Shown here piece after piece: positions 44,567-54,336 of a DNA stretch of 64,000 nt. A model generated the notes under the pieces. It did no database searches and was not told the origin of the DNA. It saw only the letters and a program-made list of their open reading frames with translations. This DNA is from Bacteroides intestinalis. Its GTDB lineage: Bacteria; Bacteroidota; Bacteroidia; Bacteroidales; Bacteroidaceae. The translations under genes were made by a program, and so were the position numbers. The stretch is taken from the NCBI RefSeq assembly GCF_902364365.1, contig NZ_CABJDN010000006.1, positions 62,001 to 126,000 of the forward strand, in the 5' to 3' direction. How positions within the stretch are numbered: position 1 is the first letter of the stretch; each line of letters starts with the position of its first letter.

Positions 44567-45790
44567 TTATATGACAGCTTTATTCTCAATTAAGTTCTTC
44601 AATCTAACTAAGGCTTCGATATAATAATAATCTGCATAAATGATGGCGGCATCTATTTCCGAATTATTCGGCAAGTGTCCGGTGGAGTGAAGAAGGAATG
44701 CCGGTTTGTTTTTGCCGCATTGATACTGGTCGGAGCTTAGACTTTTCAGCATTTTTATGGCGGCATTCTTATATTCATTTCCTTTTTTGTCTGGCAGGTA
44801 GGTGGATAATTCCAGCAGGGCAGAAGCTGTCACGCATGCAGCAGAAGCATCACGTGGAGCATTTGGAATGCTGGGATCATCAAAATCCCAATATGGCACA
44901 TAGTCTTCCGGCAATCTTTCCAGATATACATCTGTCACTTTCTGCACGAAATCCAGATACCGCGGATCTAGCGTTTCCCGGTAAACTACTGTATATCCAT
45001 AAATCGCCCACGCCTGTCCGCGTGCCCACATGGTATTGTCTGCATATCCCTGGTGCGTAACTCCTTTTATGAAGTCGCCCGTCAAAGTATCATAGACAGC
45101 TACATGATAGGAGGTGTAGTCGGGACGGAACTGATATTTCATAGTTTTATCAGCGTGTGATACAGCTATATCTGCCAGATATGGGTTCCCTCCGTTCTTG
45201 GCAGCCCAGAAAAGCATTTCCAAGTTTATCATATTATCCATGATAGTATTGTGTCCACTGAACATATCTATATTGCGTGGCCATGAAAGTATGGTGCCTA
45301 CACGAGGTCTGAACAGGGTTGCCAGTGAATCAGCTGTGTTCAGAATCACCTGTTTGTATTCCGGATTATGCGTCAGTCGATACCCGTTGCCATAGCTGCA
45401 AAAGATCAGGAAGCCCAAGTCATGGTCGTATGCCGGAATCTGTGACAGGAACTTTAACGGTTCGGTGAATTTCTCTGCTTCTTCCTTTATGGCTGCTTTG
45501 CCGGTATACTCGTAATCATACCATAAAATTCCCGGCCAGAAGCCACTGCACCATTCATCCTTTGTTGCTTTTCGGCAATGCCAGGTGTTGAGGCTGTCCA
45601 TGATGTTACGGGGCATCATCGAGTAGTCGATAGTACCTTCTGCTGCTTTTAGCTCTGTTAAAGTGCGTTGTACCTGGGCGTCACAGTAATCCAGCGCCTC
45701 ATATACATCCACATTCATTCCTTTCTCGGGCATGTTGCAAGCTGTAAGCATGCACAGGCATGCACCGAACAGTAGTTCTTTTGTTTTCAT
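44567..45790 (-). CDS. GH88 unsaturated glucuronyl/galacturonyl hydrolase, lipoprotein
   Basis: GH88 enzymes hydrate and release the 4,5-unsaturated uronic acid left by polysaccharide lyases. The 407-aa product has a signal with lipobox (LCMLTAC), an (alpha/alpha)6 barrel and the two catalytic-site acidic clusters: YDHDLGFLIF (about 120-129) and NTIMDNMINLEMLFW with D185. The aromatic GFWPGILWY and HQGYADNTMWARGQAWAIYGY are also family-typical. It lies 13 bp after a GH43 gene. Its presence implies that a lyase acts upstream on a uronate-containing glycan; a lyase-type gene is at 58739. Confidence 0.9.
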   Translation of the reverse strand: MKTKELLFGACLCMLTACNMPEKGMNVDVYEALDYCDAQVQRTLTELKAAEGTIDYSMMPRNIMDSLNTWHCRKATKDEWCSGFWPGILWYDYEYTGKAAIKEEAEKFTEPLKFLSQIPAYDHDLGFLIFCSYGNGYRLTHNPEYKQVILNTADSLATLFRPRVGTILSWPRNIDMFSGHNTIMDNMINLEMLFWAAKNGGNPYLADIAVSHADKTMKYQFRPDYTSYHVAVYDTLTGDFIKGVTHQGYADNTMWARGQAWAIYGYTVVYRETLDPRYLDFVQKVTDVYLERLPEDYVPYWDFDDPSIPNAPRDASAACVTASALLELSTYLPDKKGNEYKNAAIKMLKSLSSDQYQCGKNKPAFLLHSTGHLPNNSEIDAAIIYADYYYIEALVRLKNLIENKAVI

Positions 45791-45803
45791 ATAATCAGTC
45801 TTT

Positions 45804-47453
45804 TTATTTATCTATGTGAAACCAGTCGGCATCTACCCATCCCCGTTCCTTACCATAAGGAGTGGTACTGAATAATCCTACTTTGGCACCTATCCATTTT
45901 CCCTGACGGGCTGTGAAAGGTATGCCTATAACTTTATATTTCTTACCATCCAGGCTGTAATAGAAGTGGCAGATACCACCTTTCTCCACTTTTACGCGTA
46001 GATAGATGTCTCTTTCGTAGTTGGGAAACAAACCTGCTTCGTACTTTCTGCTGGCAGGTAATTCTGCCAGGCGAGTGACTGTTTCGGGTGTCTTTTGCTC
46101 TGCATCCTTGCAAGTCACTTGTTTTAATATAAACTTATCGCCCTCTTTCTCTACTCCGAGGTAACAATAGTCCCAGCCCATTACAATCAATCCGGATTGC
46201 TGTCTGTCCATTTTGGCGGAAACTTTTAGTTTGGTAGTTGCTGTGAACTCTTCTGCCATGAATTTCTGCAATAAAAGGTTCGGCACTTCCCAGAAATTCA
46301 CAAAGTTTTCGGAGAGAATATGTCCGTAAATACGGATGAATCCCAGGTCGGAAGTATATCCGAATGTATCCTGATAATTGGCATGCCATTCCCATTGTAG
46401 TCCTAACTGACGAGTATTGAACTCGTCACTGTCCGCAGGTGTTTCTACCGGGTAATCCTTGCCTACATTGGGCTTTTTATAACGGGTTACGGGTTCTCCA
46501 CAACCATCGTCGTCCTTATCTTCTCCAATTACAGGCCAGTCGTTTACCCACTTCATCGGGTTCAGGTGAACGACACGCCCATACATGGCTTTATCCTGAA
46601 AGTGAACGAACCAGGATTCCCCTGTCTGCGTATCAACCCATGCGCCTTGGTGGGGACCGTTGATGTCGGTAGAACCTTGTGCCATGACAATCTTCTTCTC
46701 ATAAGGACCGTATATATTCCGCGAACGCAATACTAACTGCCATCCGGTTGCTACTCCGCCTGCCGGGGCAAAAATATAGTAGTAGCCATTCCGCTTATAG
46801 AGCTTGGGACCTTCAATTGTATGATTGATTCCATCATTACCATCAAAGACCAGTACCGGATCACTTATCACTTTTGTTCCTTCTGCATTCATCTCACAGA
46901 TTGTGATAACACTGTTCAGTGCGGCACGACTTCCTGCCCATGCGTGTACCAGATATACTTTTCCATCTTCATCCCATAGTGGAGCAGGGTCTATCATGCC
47001 ACGACCGGCTTTTACCAATATCGGTTTCTCCCATTCTCCGGTCGGATCTTTGGTCTTTACCATGAAGATGCCATGATCCGGATCTCCCCAATAGATATAA
47101 AACTCTCCATTATGGTGGCGGATGGATGGTGCCCAAACACCTTTTCCATGCTGGGGAGCATTGAAGAACTCGATGGGTTCTATTTGTTTCAGCGCATAGC
47201 CTGCGTATTTCCAGTTAACCAGATCTTTGGAATGGAGAATGGGCAAACCGGGAGCACATCCGAAGCTGGAAGCCGTCATATAAAAATCTTCACCTGCCGC
47301 GCAGACATCCGGATCGGAATAATCGGCATGCAGCACCGGATTGATGTATGTGCCATCCTTCTGGTCAGATACCCAGGCTTTGGATACATATTGGGCTTCC
47401 GCCTGCCAACAGGCAACGCATAGCAATGTAGTAAGCAGAAATATCTTTTTCAT
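45804..47453 (-). CDS. GH43 glycoside hydrolase with C-terminal beta-sandwich (xylosidase/arabinofuranosidase-type)
   Basis: The 549-aa exported enzyme has a signal peptide (1-21, ending WQAEAQ). The five-bladed GH43 propeller (about 35-320) shows the catalytic base D47 in HADYSDPDVCA, YIYWGDPDHGIFM, a middle Asp in GMIDPAPLW and the proton-donor Glu in NHTIEGPKLYKRNGYYY. A concanavalin-A-like C-terminal domain (about 345-545; SDEFNTRQLGLQWEWHAN) is like the GH43_C2 module of beta-xylosidases. Likely substrate links are beta-xylose or alpha-L-arabinose side chains. It shares a transcript with GH88. Confidence 0.9.
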   Translation of the reverse strand: MKKIFLLTTLLCVACWQAEAQYVSKAWVSDQKDGTYINPVLHADYSDPDVCAAGEDFYMTASSFGCAPGLPILHSKDLVNWKYAGYALKQIEPIEFFNAPQHGKGVWAPSIRHHNGEFYIYWGDPDHGIFMVKTKDPTGEWEKPILVKAGRGMIDPAPLWDEDGKVYLVHAWAGSRAALNSVITICEMNAEGTKVISDPVLVFDGNDGINHTIEGPKLYKRNGYYYIFAPAGGVATGWQLVLRSRNIYGPYEKKIVMAQGSTDINGPHQGAWVDTQTGESWFVHFQDKAMYGRVVHLNPMKWVNDWPVIGEDKDDDGCGEPVTRYKKPNVGKDYPVETPADSDEFNTRQLGLQWEWHANYQDTFGYTSDLGFIRIYGHILSENFVNFWEVPNLLLQKFMAEEFTATTKLKVSAKMDRQQSGLIVMGWDYCYLGVEKEGDKFILKQVTCKDAEQKTPETVTRLAELPASRKYEAGLFPNYERDIYLRVKVEKGGICHFYYSLDGKKYKVIGIPFTARQGKWIGAKVGLFSTTPYGKERGWVDADWFHIDK

Positions 47454-47598
47454 CTTTTTATTTACCTTTTAAAATATCCTGAAAACAAAGATTTTACCTA
47501 AACAAATTCTTACCTTTATCTACTGAAAATAATCTTAATGTGTTATTTGCCTATTAATACGAGCGAATCTGTTTATTCACTCAATGGAATATCATATT

Positions 47599-49542
47599 TT
47601 ATAATCTTTCTCCTTTGTACTTTTTATACTTCTTCATTTCCTGCCTGTCTATAGGTACCAGTCTTATGGCAGCTCCACCACTGGGTTTCAGCTGGAACTT
47701 CATGGTTTGTGAAGCATTGACAAGCAGATAAGTACATTTTACCTGTGTACTTGTTTTTATCTTTTCTCCCCCATCCGTATAGATGCAGGCGAGGTAATTC
47801 TTTTCTTTATCGAGGAACGTGAGAGGTATTTCTTCTTCAGAACCTTCATTGTTGGTCATTGCTGCAACAAACCATTCCTGACCTTTCCGGCGTGCCATTG
47901 TTATGTTTTTGCCGGGAGCGCCATCCAATACTTTCGTATCGTCAAACACGGTTTGCAAGTTCTCAAACCATTCTATTTCCGGTTCTCCATGATAGAACGA
48001 TGGTTTGTCATACCAGAATATAGTTTGCAGAGGGCTGCAGAACACGAGCGATGCTGCCAGTTGGTGAGCATGAGTCGTTTTCAGCCGTTTGTCGAAATAA
48101 CAGATCGTATAGTCGGCTGCACCGTTTATCATACGAGTGAAGGGGAGCGTGACATTATGAGTTGCATCGGGAAATTCTTCGTTTCCACAAATGCCTTCCT
48201 GAGTTAATAAATTCGGATAAGTACGGCTGAAGCCTGAAGGGCGATATTCATCATGGATATTCATCAGCAGATGATTCTCTGCCGCCAAGCGAACCATGTC
48301 GTGCATCCAAGTTGCCCAGCGATGGCTGGCGTATTGTACGAAACCGGATTTCACTCCGACAATTCCCCATTCGCGGAGCAATGGGAAAAGTTCACGCATT
48401 TGCTTCATGAGTGCATGCTGGTTTACGTACACCCAGATACCAACTCCTTTTTCCTTACCATAAGCTATAACACGGGGCATATCCAGTTTGGCAACCACTT
48501 TTGTGGCATCCCCGTCATGTGAAGTACAGGGTATATACCATTGCCAGTCGAAAAGCATATACGGGATATTATGTGCTGCACAGAAGTCGATGGTTGCAAT
48601 AGCTCCTTCGGTTGTGATAGTTGTTTCGCGCATAATCTTGCCTGGTTTTACCCATGCGGTGGCATCGGCAATTTCACACGGTGGATTCAGATTCTGGATG
48701 ATATCATTGTGTTCCAGCAATTCACCCGGTTTGTCGGCTGCCATGACTATCTTCCAGGGAGTGGCATAATAAGTCACTACATCCACAGGGCTATACATTA
48801 CAGAAGTCAGTGTATTCTTCTTGTCTGTGGAGGCAAGGTATTTGGTCAGACACCAGTCGTCTACATCAGCATCTGCGAGTGCAGCCCATTTACCATTCGG
48901 GAGTTCCAGCGTAAGGGCACGTTCTACCGGATGTTTGATATCATCAATGTTCAGGTATTCAAAGAAAGCCTGTGCCCATTGTTCGGTCCATGCTTTTGTA
49001 CCTGCCGGTAAGGCGTATTCTGTGAGATCACCTACTACTTTATGAAAGATAGCCTTTGGGTGTTCCGGGAAGAAATAGCGGAAAGCTACTCCTTCATTAT
49101 AGGCACGCACCTCAATGTTGAGTCGGTAGCCGGAGTTATCTTTCTTGGAGAGATAAAGGGCGCCGGCCCGGTAATGATCGCGTACACTGCTACGTTCACC
49201 GTAAAGCGGCTGCCAGGTGATGTCAGTTTCGGGTTGGTAAGTCACAGAGTCCACTTCCAGATTGTCCATCCAGCAGGCAGGCTGTTTTAGGTTTCGTGCT
49301 CCCAGAGCCATTTCCCATATCCGGTTGTCCAGTTCCAGCCCGGCACGTGATTCATTGACTACAGGTTGTGATTTGTAATCTACCCGATAACAAAGTTCGT
49401 TTACCGCGGGTGAAACCTGCTTCTGGTAAAATGCTATTTCATGTGTCCCGTCAGGAGATGTCAGCTTCAGTTCCTTGCCATTGTCTGCAAAGAGGGAAGA
49501 AGTGAGAGCTAACATAATAATTGCTGAGTCGATAGTCTTCAT
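47599..49542 (-). CDS. GH97 alpha-glycosidase
   Basis: This 647-aa exported GH97 enzyme (alpha-glucosidase or alpha-galactosidase group, Ca-dependent) has a signal peptide (1-19). The N-terminal beta-super-sandwich (about 24-290) starts LTSPDGTHEIAFYQ; the TIM barrel (about 300-560) has YMLFDWQWYIP and WVYVNQHALMKQM, and a C-terminal beta domain follows. At G400 (GVKSGFVQY) retaining members carry the nucleophile Asp, so this protein may be of the inverting type or otherwise modified; EGICGNEEFPDA could give the alternative Glu. This last point is from memory of the family and needs an alignment. Confidence 0.85.
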   Translation of the reverse strand: MKTIDSAIIMLALTSSLFADNGKELKLTSPDGTHEIAFYQKQVSPAVNELCYRVDYKSQPVVNESRAGLELDNRIWEMALGARNLKQPACWMDNLEVDSVTYQPETDITWQPLYGERSSVRDHYRAGALYLSKKDNSGYRLNIEVRAYNEGVAFRYFFPEHPKAIFHKVVGDLTEYALPAGTKAWTEQWAQAFFEYLNIDDIKHPVERALTLELPNGKWAALADADVDDWCLTKYLASTDKKNTLTSVMYSPVDVVTYYATPWKIVMAADKPGELLEHNDIIQNLNPPCEIADATAWVKPGKIMRETTITTEGAIATIDFCAAHNIPYMLFDWQWYIPCTSHDGDATKVVAKLDMPRVIAYGKEKGVGIWVYVNQHALMKQMRELFPLLREWGIVGVKSGFVQYASHRWATWMHDMVRLAAENHLLMNIHDEYRPSGFSRTYPNLLTQEGICGNEEFPDATHNVTLPFTRMINGAADYTICYFDKRLKTTHAHQLAASLVFCSPLQTIFWYDKPSFYHGEPEIEWFENLQTVFDDTKVLDGAPGKNITMARRKGQEWFVAAMTNNEGSEEEIPLTFLDKEKNYLACIYTDGGEKIKTSTQVKCTYLLVNASQTMKFQLKPSGGAAIRLVPIDRQEMKKYKKYKGERL

Positions 49543-49546
49543 ATCT

Positions 49547-49575
49547 TCGTATTTATTGTTTTTATATAAATACGA
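49547..49575. repeat. Perfect dyad at the GH97 start
   Basis: TCGTATTTAT (49547-49556) and ATAAATACGA (49566-49575) are perfect inverse copies separated by 9 bp, directly upstream of the GH97 ATG (49540-49542). It could be an operator or an mRNA hairpin near the ribosome-binding site. Confidence 0.5.
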
Positions 49576-49603
49576 TTTGGGATATGAGGATACTCAATGT
49601 ATT

Positions 49604-51247
49604 CTATCTTTTTAGGGATATAATGTTTGAGATAGTTTGTGAAATATAGAAACTACGTTCCACCGGTTCAGCCGTCTGTACTTTGCCTGCAATACCGTAT
49701 TGCCAGGCAACTACCGTTACTTTTACCGGAAATTTACTGCGGGGTGGGATAGGAGTGAATACAATTTGGTCTCCTTCTATTTCAGCCGGACCTTCTTTGA
49801 TGTAGTAAGAGACGGGCAGTCCATAATCACTTGTGGCTTTTAAAGATAAAGAACCGCTTTCCGCTTTCACATCGGGTAATCCTGGAAATAATATATACTG
49901 CCTTTGTCCTTCCGTATTCCGGTAGGGGATGCGGATACTGACTTCCTGAACAGCACTTTTATACTTCCGATCTCCTGTCTGGCTTGCCAACAGACATATA
50001 TCACCGGTACGGCGCGGATTATTCATACCCATCCGATAGAAAGATACCATGAATGTGGTGTCATTTACCTTTTCTACTGGTCCACAGATGCGACTGATTA
50101 TCGGTGTTGCATCTGCATGCTCATCAGATAGTCTGGTTCTCAGGGAATCCGTACATACGGCTTTCAGGTGGAAAGTGATTCCATCGGCTTCCGGATTGAA
50201 GCGGGGCTGTACACGTACATGCTGCTTCTTGTCGTATGTCAGTAAACTGCCGTTTTGCTCAAAACCCAGATACTGTTCTTTCTTTCCGCGGCTTTGTGTA
50301 TACCGTGCTTCGCTCGCTTCCGCTATTTCACGGTCAAAATACCAGAAAGCATTATGAGGATCACCTTTATATTGTGAATAGGGGGCGGCTTTGACTCGCT
50401 TCTTCTGATCGGGATGCCAGCGTTCTGCCAGCCAGCCTTTGGTTGGGTTTACCGGATTCAGTTTTACTTTACCGTCTTTCGTTACTTCATCCGTCAGTCG
50501 TTGATTGATAGCTTTTTCCAGAAATAGAGCAATGTATGCGGCTGTTTCATCTGCCACATCGAAATGTCCCCGTCCTGCGTCACACAGAAATGAGATGCAA
50601 CTTTCAGGATACATCATGCGGAAGGCCAGTGCCGGATTTACCCGGGCTTCCCACCATTCATATTCTCCTTCAATCATCAGTCCGGGTATTCCATCTATAT
50701 TACGGGTACGTCCCCATTCCAGGTTCTCACGCCCGTAGCCGGTAAGATTCGTACGCGGAGCATCGCCATGCAGGGAAATGATAGCCAAGGTACGTTCCGG
50801 ATTCCATGCTGCAAAATTCCAGGGATAGGTAGCCATAGCCGAGTGGCCTATGGGAACGATGGGGACATTCTTCAGTTCGCTATATCCGCTGACTTCTGCC
50901 AGGTCGACCATCATTTTCTCAAATATCTGTTGTGTGCCTTTCGATACATCCCATTGCTGATCAATACCGGGAGTTATCCATACAAAGCCGATTCCCAGCT
51001 TCTGCATCTTTTCGCGGAAAAGGGGATTATCAAAAAGAGTTTCTTCGCTCATATTGTGTTGTCCTACAATAATTGCTTTTACCTGTATACAGTCAGCGGG
51101 TATCCACAAGAAAGCCGTAGGATTCCGGTTCGTTTCATTAGAGACGAATCCGTCAAGGGTCACAGACCATTGCCATTCCCCTGCCCGCAAACAGGGAGAG
51201 AAGAACAGCAAGAGGATGATCGAAAAAAGCAGTCTATATCTATTCAT
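49604..51247 (-). CDS. Exported alpha/beta-hydrolase (serine esterase-like) with C-terminal beta domains
   Basis: The 547-aa product has a signal peptide (1-22, ending CLRAG). An alpha/beta-hydrolase region (about 45-260) has the nucleophile elbow PIGHSAMATYPW with S136, and later CDAGRGHFDVAD supplying a plausible catalytic His. The remaining half is beta-rich (about 330-530), ending in an Ig-like domain (ATSDYGLPVSYYIKEGPAEI). I do not recognise a named family. The setting among glycosidases suggests removal of acetyl, methyl or other ester groups from the glycan. Transcription of the TlpA-like gene upstream is likely stopped by the palindrome at 51321, so this gene has its own promoter. 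Confidence 0.7.
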   Translation of the reverse strand: MNRYRLLFSIILLLFFSPCLRAGEWQWSVTLDGFVSNETNRNPTAFLWIPADCIQVKAIIVGQHNMSEETLFDNPLFREKMQKLGIGFVWITPGIDQQWDVSKGTQQIFEKMMVDLAEVSGYSELKNVPIVPIGHSAMATYPWNFAAWNPERTLAIISLHGDAPRTNLTGYGRENLEWGRTRNIDGIPGLMIEGEYEWWEARVNPALAFRMMYPESCISFLCDAGRGHFDVADETAAYIALFLEKAINQRLTDEVTKDGKVKLNPVNPTKGWLAERWHPDQKKRVKAAPYSQYKGDPHNAFWYFDREIAEASEARYTQSRGKKEQYLGFEQNGSLLTYDKKQHVRVQPRFNPEADGITFHLKAVCTDSLRTRLSDEHADATPIISRICGPVEKVNDTTFMVSFYRMGMNNPRRTGDICLLASQTGDRKYKSAVQEVSIRIPYRNTEGQRQYILFPGLPDVKAESGSLSLKATSDYGLPVSYYIKEGPAEIEGDQIVFTPIPPRSKFPVKVTVVAWQYGIAGKVQTAEPVERSFYISQTISNIISLKR

Positions 51248-51320
51248 GTTTTTTTGTTTTTTACAGTATTAATACGAACGAGGAATAAGCTTCACTCAAA
51301 AATAAGGGATTTAAAACAAT

Positions 51321-51352
51321 GATTCCACAAATCTTATAAGATTTGTGGAATC
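51321..51352. terminator. Perfect 16-bp palindrome, likely terminator of the TlpA-like gene
   Basis: GATTCCACAAATCTTA (51321-51336) and TAAGATTTGTGGAATC (51337-51352) are exact inverse copies with no spacer. It lies 50 bp after the stop of the TlpA-like gene (51403, minus strand) and upstream of the esterase-like gene. On the minus strand ATTGTTTTAAA follows. Confidence 0.7.
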
Positions 51353-51402
51353 AGCCTGTTTTTGTTATATTTCGGTGAGCCTTAGTATTCGTTAATAATC
51401 TT

Positions 51403-52845
51403 TTATTTAGAGGCTTCTTTCAGTTGTTCCGTTAACTTATCCATATCTTCCGGGCTGGCTGCCGATGGGAATTGTAGTACCCCTTCTTTATTGACAATGG
51501 CATAATGCGGAATTGACAGCATACCATTCTGTCCGAACTTCTCATAAATTTCCATTTTGAAGGCTTCGTTGATGATGACGTGTTCTCCTTTTAAGTTATA
51601 GTGTCCTGCCATCTTTTTCCAGAGTTCAGCTTTTTGGGGAGTATCGATGGAAACATACAATAATACGATATCATTTTCAGCAGCATATTTCTGCAAAGGC
51701 TTGACGTGTGCAAACGAAGCACGGCAAGGACCGCACCAAGTAGCCCATACGTCGATAAAGATCACTTTATCCGGGTATAAGTCAGTAATTTCCTTAAAGG
51801 TGCGTACACTGTCCGTATTCAATATATGAATGTCTTTCGGAAGTTCGGCTTCATTGAACGCTTTGTTCTTCTGCATCGCTGTTTTTAATTTCGGCATTAG
51901 CACGCTTTGGGGATATAATGTCTTGAATCCCTCATACAATGCAGGAATGCCGGTTGCAAAATACTCACGGCTTTCATCTTCCAGAATGAGAAGTCCCATT
52001 GCCACCTCTTGTACCCGGCCTTGCAGATTTGCTTTATACCAATCGAATAAAAGCTGATTGCGTTCATTGTCATCATTCGTGCGCCTTTCATGTTTCATGA
52101 AAAGATCTATGCCTGCCATATTCGATACGACATCTGCAAATGCAGGAGAGAATACGCTTTCAGCCTGACCGACGTTTGCAAAATCCAACATCCGGGCGTA
52201 AGCATCGTCCCATTCCTTCTTGACCGTTTCGGAACCTCTCCGGTAGTTACCGAAATACTGATTCATATATGCCATTAAAGCCTGTATACGTATATCTTGT
52301 ATGGCTCTCTGCCTGAGCTGATCGTCCACTCCTGCCACTTCTTTTTCTAATGTAGTGGCGTAGTCTGTCAGCTTTTGATATACGGATGAGGCAACCGTGT
52401 CCTTACTGACGTTAAAGATATCTCCCCGGCGTGCACGCAGATTAAATACGTCTTCATTCAGATCAGCCAACTTCTTGAGTATTTCATTTTCTTTCGTCAA
52501 GCCGTCAACCGGGTTTAGTTCATTCGGTTTGGAAGCATCGATATCAAGCGTCTGTTTTCCCGGAGCAAGATAGATACTACCTAAGTTTCGCTTACCATAT
52601 AGAAAAAGAGTCAGCTTTTCACTCCCGTTTACAGGTAAGGTAATCTGATACGTGCTGTCGGCATTTAAGCGTAAAGTATCAATATTGTTCGGTAAGTAAA
52701 TGCCATCTGTAGTGATGTTATATACAATGGGAGCGCCGGATGTATTCGTTACTTTACCTTCTAAAGTAATACTCTTCTGGGTACATCCGCTCAGGAGCAT
52801 ACTGGTTGCTATGCCGCCAAGGCATAAAGAGTTGATAAATTCCAT
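51403..52845 (-). CDS. TlpA-family thiol-disulfide oxidoreductase lipoprotein with DUF4369-like N-terminus
   Basis: The 480-aa lipoprotein (lipobox MLLSGC near residue 21) has an N-terminal beta-sandwich (about 28-105; ITLEGKVTNTSGAPIVYNIT) and a helical middle (about 120-330). The C-terminal thioredoxin domain has WATWCGPCRASF (CxxC about 372-375) and cis-Pro in MLSIPHYAIVNKEG. It is an exported redox protein, common in Bacteroidales; within this cluster it might keep exported enzymes reduced (inference). It follows the GH28-like gene on the same strand by 93 bp. Confidence 0.87.
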   Translation of the reverse strand: MEFINSLCLGGIATSMLLSGCTQKSITLEGKVTNTSGAPIVYNITTDGIYLPNNIDTLRLNADSTYQITLPVNGSEKLTLFLYGKRNLGSIYLAPGKQTLDIDASKPNELNPVDGLTKENEILKKLADLNEDVFNLRARRGDIFNVSKDTVASSVYQKLTDYATTLEKEVAGVDDQLRQRAIQDIRIQALMAYMNQYFGNYRRGSETVKKEWDDAYARMLDFANVGQAESVFSPAFADVVSNMAGIDLFMKHERRTNDDNERNQLLFDWYKANLQGRVQEVAMGLLILEDESREYFATGIPALYEGFKTLYPQSVLMPKLKTAMQKNKAFNEAELPKDIHILNTDSVRTFKEITDLYPDKVIFIDVWATWCGPCRASFAHVKPLQKYAAENDIVLLYVSIDTPQKAELWKKMAGHYNLKGEHVIINEAFKMEIYEKFGQNGMLSIPHYAIVNKEGVLQFPSAASPEDMDKLTEQLKEASK

Positions 52846-52938
52846 TATTTGTTTTTCATTTGGTTCATAATCTGAGACGCTAAAATAGTAATAAGGTTAC
52901 ACTGGGACAATTATTTTCTGTTATTTCTCGATGATTGC

Positions 52939-54324
52939 TTATTTTATCTTGATGCCTTTTATAAAATCATTGGTTACTATTCCTTTCAAGTCCTTCATCC
53001 GTTCTCCATTGATTACTACATTTTCAAACGTCACGTTTTGCACGGTTCGTTCTTTGTCCAGTCCTTGAATCAACGATGGATTTTCTCCTATGCCTGTATA
53101 TGTAATATTCCTGAAAGTAATGCCTTCAATACCGCTTCCCGGCTGTTTATCATATTTTTCGTTGAAACGTACTTTTACATAAAACAGTCGTCCTTCCTGA
53201 ATATTCTCTACCCGGATGTCTTCGAAGAGAATATTGCGAACCTGATTTTTATCACCACAATCCACTGTCATGCAACCTTGATAAATAGGATCATCCTCAT
53301 CATGTTCCAGAATGTCGATGTTACAGAAAGTCAGATTCTCTATCACTTCTCCTGTCGGTGAGTCCGGATCGCCATGACCGCCTACATTGATGGGATGTGC
53401 CACATCTGCCCAAAGAATAGAATTCTGCACGGTGATATCAGATGAACCTCCCCACCAGTTCCAGCGGTGATTGTACAAAGCAATGCAATCGTCCGAATTG
53501 CGCATAAAGACATTGTCAATAAGTACCTGGCGGCAGCACATCATATCTATACCGTCACTCCATCCTTTACAACTGAAGGACTTCAGATTTTTAATCGTAA
53601 TTCCTGTGGAACCACCTCCGAATACGGTATAATGGTCCGGATTCACTACTGTAATGCCATCTATACATATATTTTGGGAATCTGTGATTTCAATGCCCCG
53701 TACAGCGTGGTCTATGATTCCCCGTCCGATGATGCGGACATTCTCGGCTTTGTCTACCACGAGTTTTGCCTTGACCACAGCTCCGGGGGCCAGATACACG
53801 GTTGTATTACTTGGTATCCGCATCTGATTGTTTGGTAAGTCTTTGGGACGGTGTGTGCCCGGACCGAAATACATTACTCCTTTAGTTTCTTTTTCATACT
53901 TTTCAGTCTCTATCGGGTTGGCAAAAAGATGCAGGTTGTGCAGTCGGTCACCATTAAACTCAATGGAGAGATATTGTGGCTTTTCCAGAGTGAAAAGAAT
54001 GGTGTTTTGTATCTGTTTGTATTCAATACCTTTACTCAAAGGGCGTATGGCTACTTCGCGCACAGTGCCATTGTTCTTCTTCACCATTACTTCTACAGGA
54101 CTTCCCATATCAAATTGCACCATGGAAGCATCCTGCACTTTGTCCATATCTACCTGTACGTTATATTCGAACAAATCTTTCCACTCACCACCAGGGATGC
54201 GCACGCGTACGGTATAGTCATCATTGTGCGGCATCCCGGTACTCAGTGTGCCGGGATAAGTCACTAACTGTGCCTGTATAGATAAGCTGAAAAGGACTGA
54301 TAAAATAGTTGTAATCAGTTTCAT
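52939..54324 (-). CDS. GH28-like right-handed beta-helix glycosidase
   Basis: The 461-aa exported protein has a signal peptide (1-18, ending IQAQ) and a parallel beta-helix with the polygalacturonase-type acidic cluster: SDGIDMMCC (D257), RNSDDCIALY (D278, D279) and INVGGHGDPDSP (His near 313). An N-terminal beta domain of about 150 residues precedes it (DDYTVRVRIPGGEWKDLFEY). GH28 enzymes cut galacturonan or rhamnogalacturonan; related helix families (GH49, GH110) are alternatives. It lies 12 bp after the GH95 gene, so the two are co-transcribed. Confidence 0.78.
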   Translation of the reverse strand: MKLITTILSVLFSLSIQAQLVTYPGTLSTGMPHNDDYTVRVRIPGGEWKDLFEYNVQVDMDKVQDASMVQFDMGSPVEVMVKKNNGTVREVAIRPLSKGIEYKQIQNTILFTLEKPQYLSIEFNGDRLHNLHLFANPIETEKYEKETKGVMYFGPGTHRPKDLPNNQMRIPSNTTVYLAPGAVVKAKLVVDKAENVRIIGRGIIDHAVRGIEITDSQNICIDGITVVNPDHYTVFGGGSTGITIKNLKSFSCKGWSDGIDMMCCRQVLIDNVFMRNSDDCIALYNHRWNWWGGSSDITVQNSILWADVAHPINVGGHGDPDSPTGEVIENLTFCNIDILEHDEDDPIYQGCMTVDCGDKNQVRNILFEDIRVENIQEGRLFYVKVRFNEKYDKQPGSGIEGITFRNITYTGIGENPSLIQGLDKERTVQNVTFENVVINGERMKDLKGIVTNDFIKGIKIK

Positions 54325-54336
54325 AGGATTATTGTT

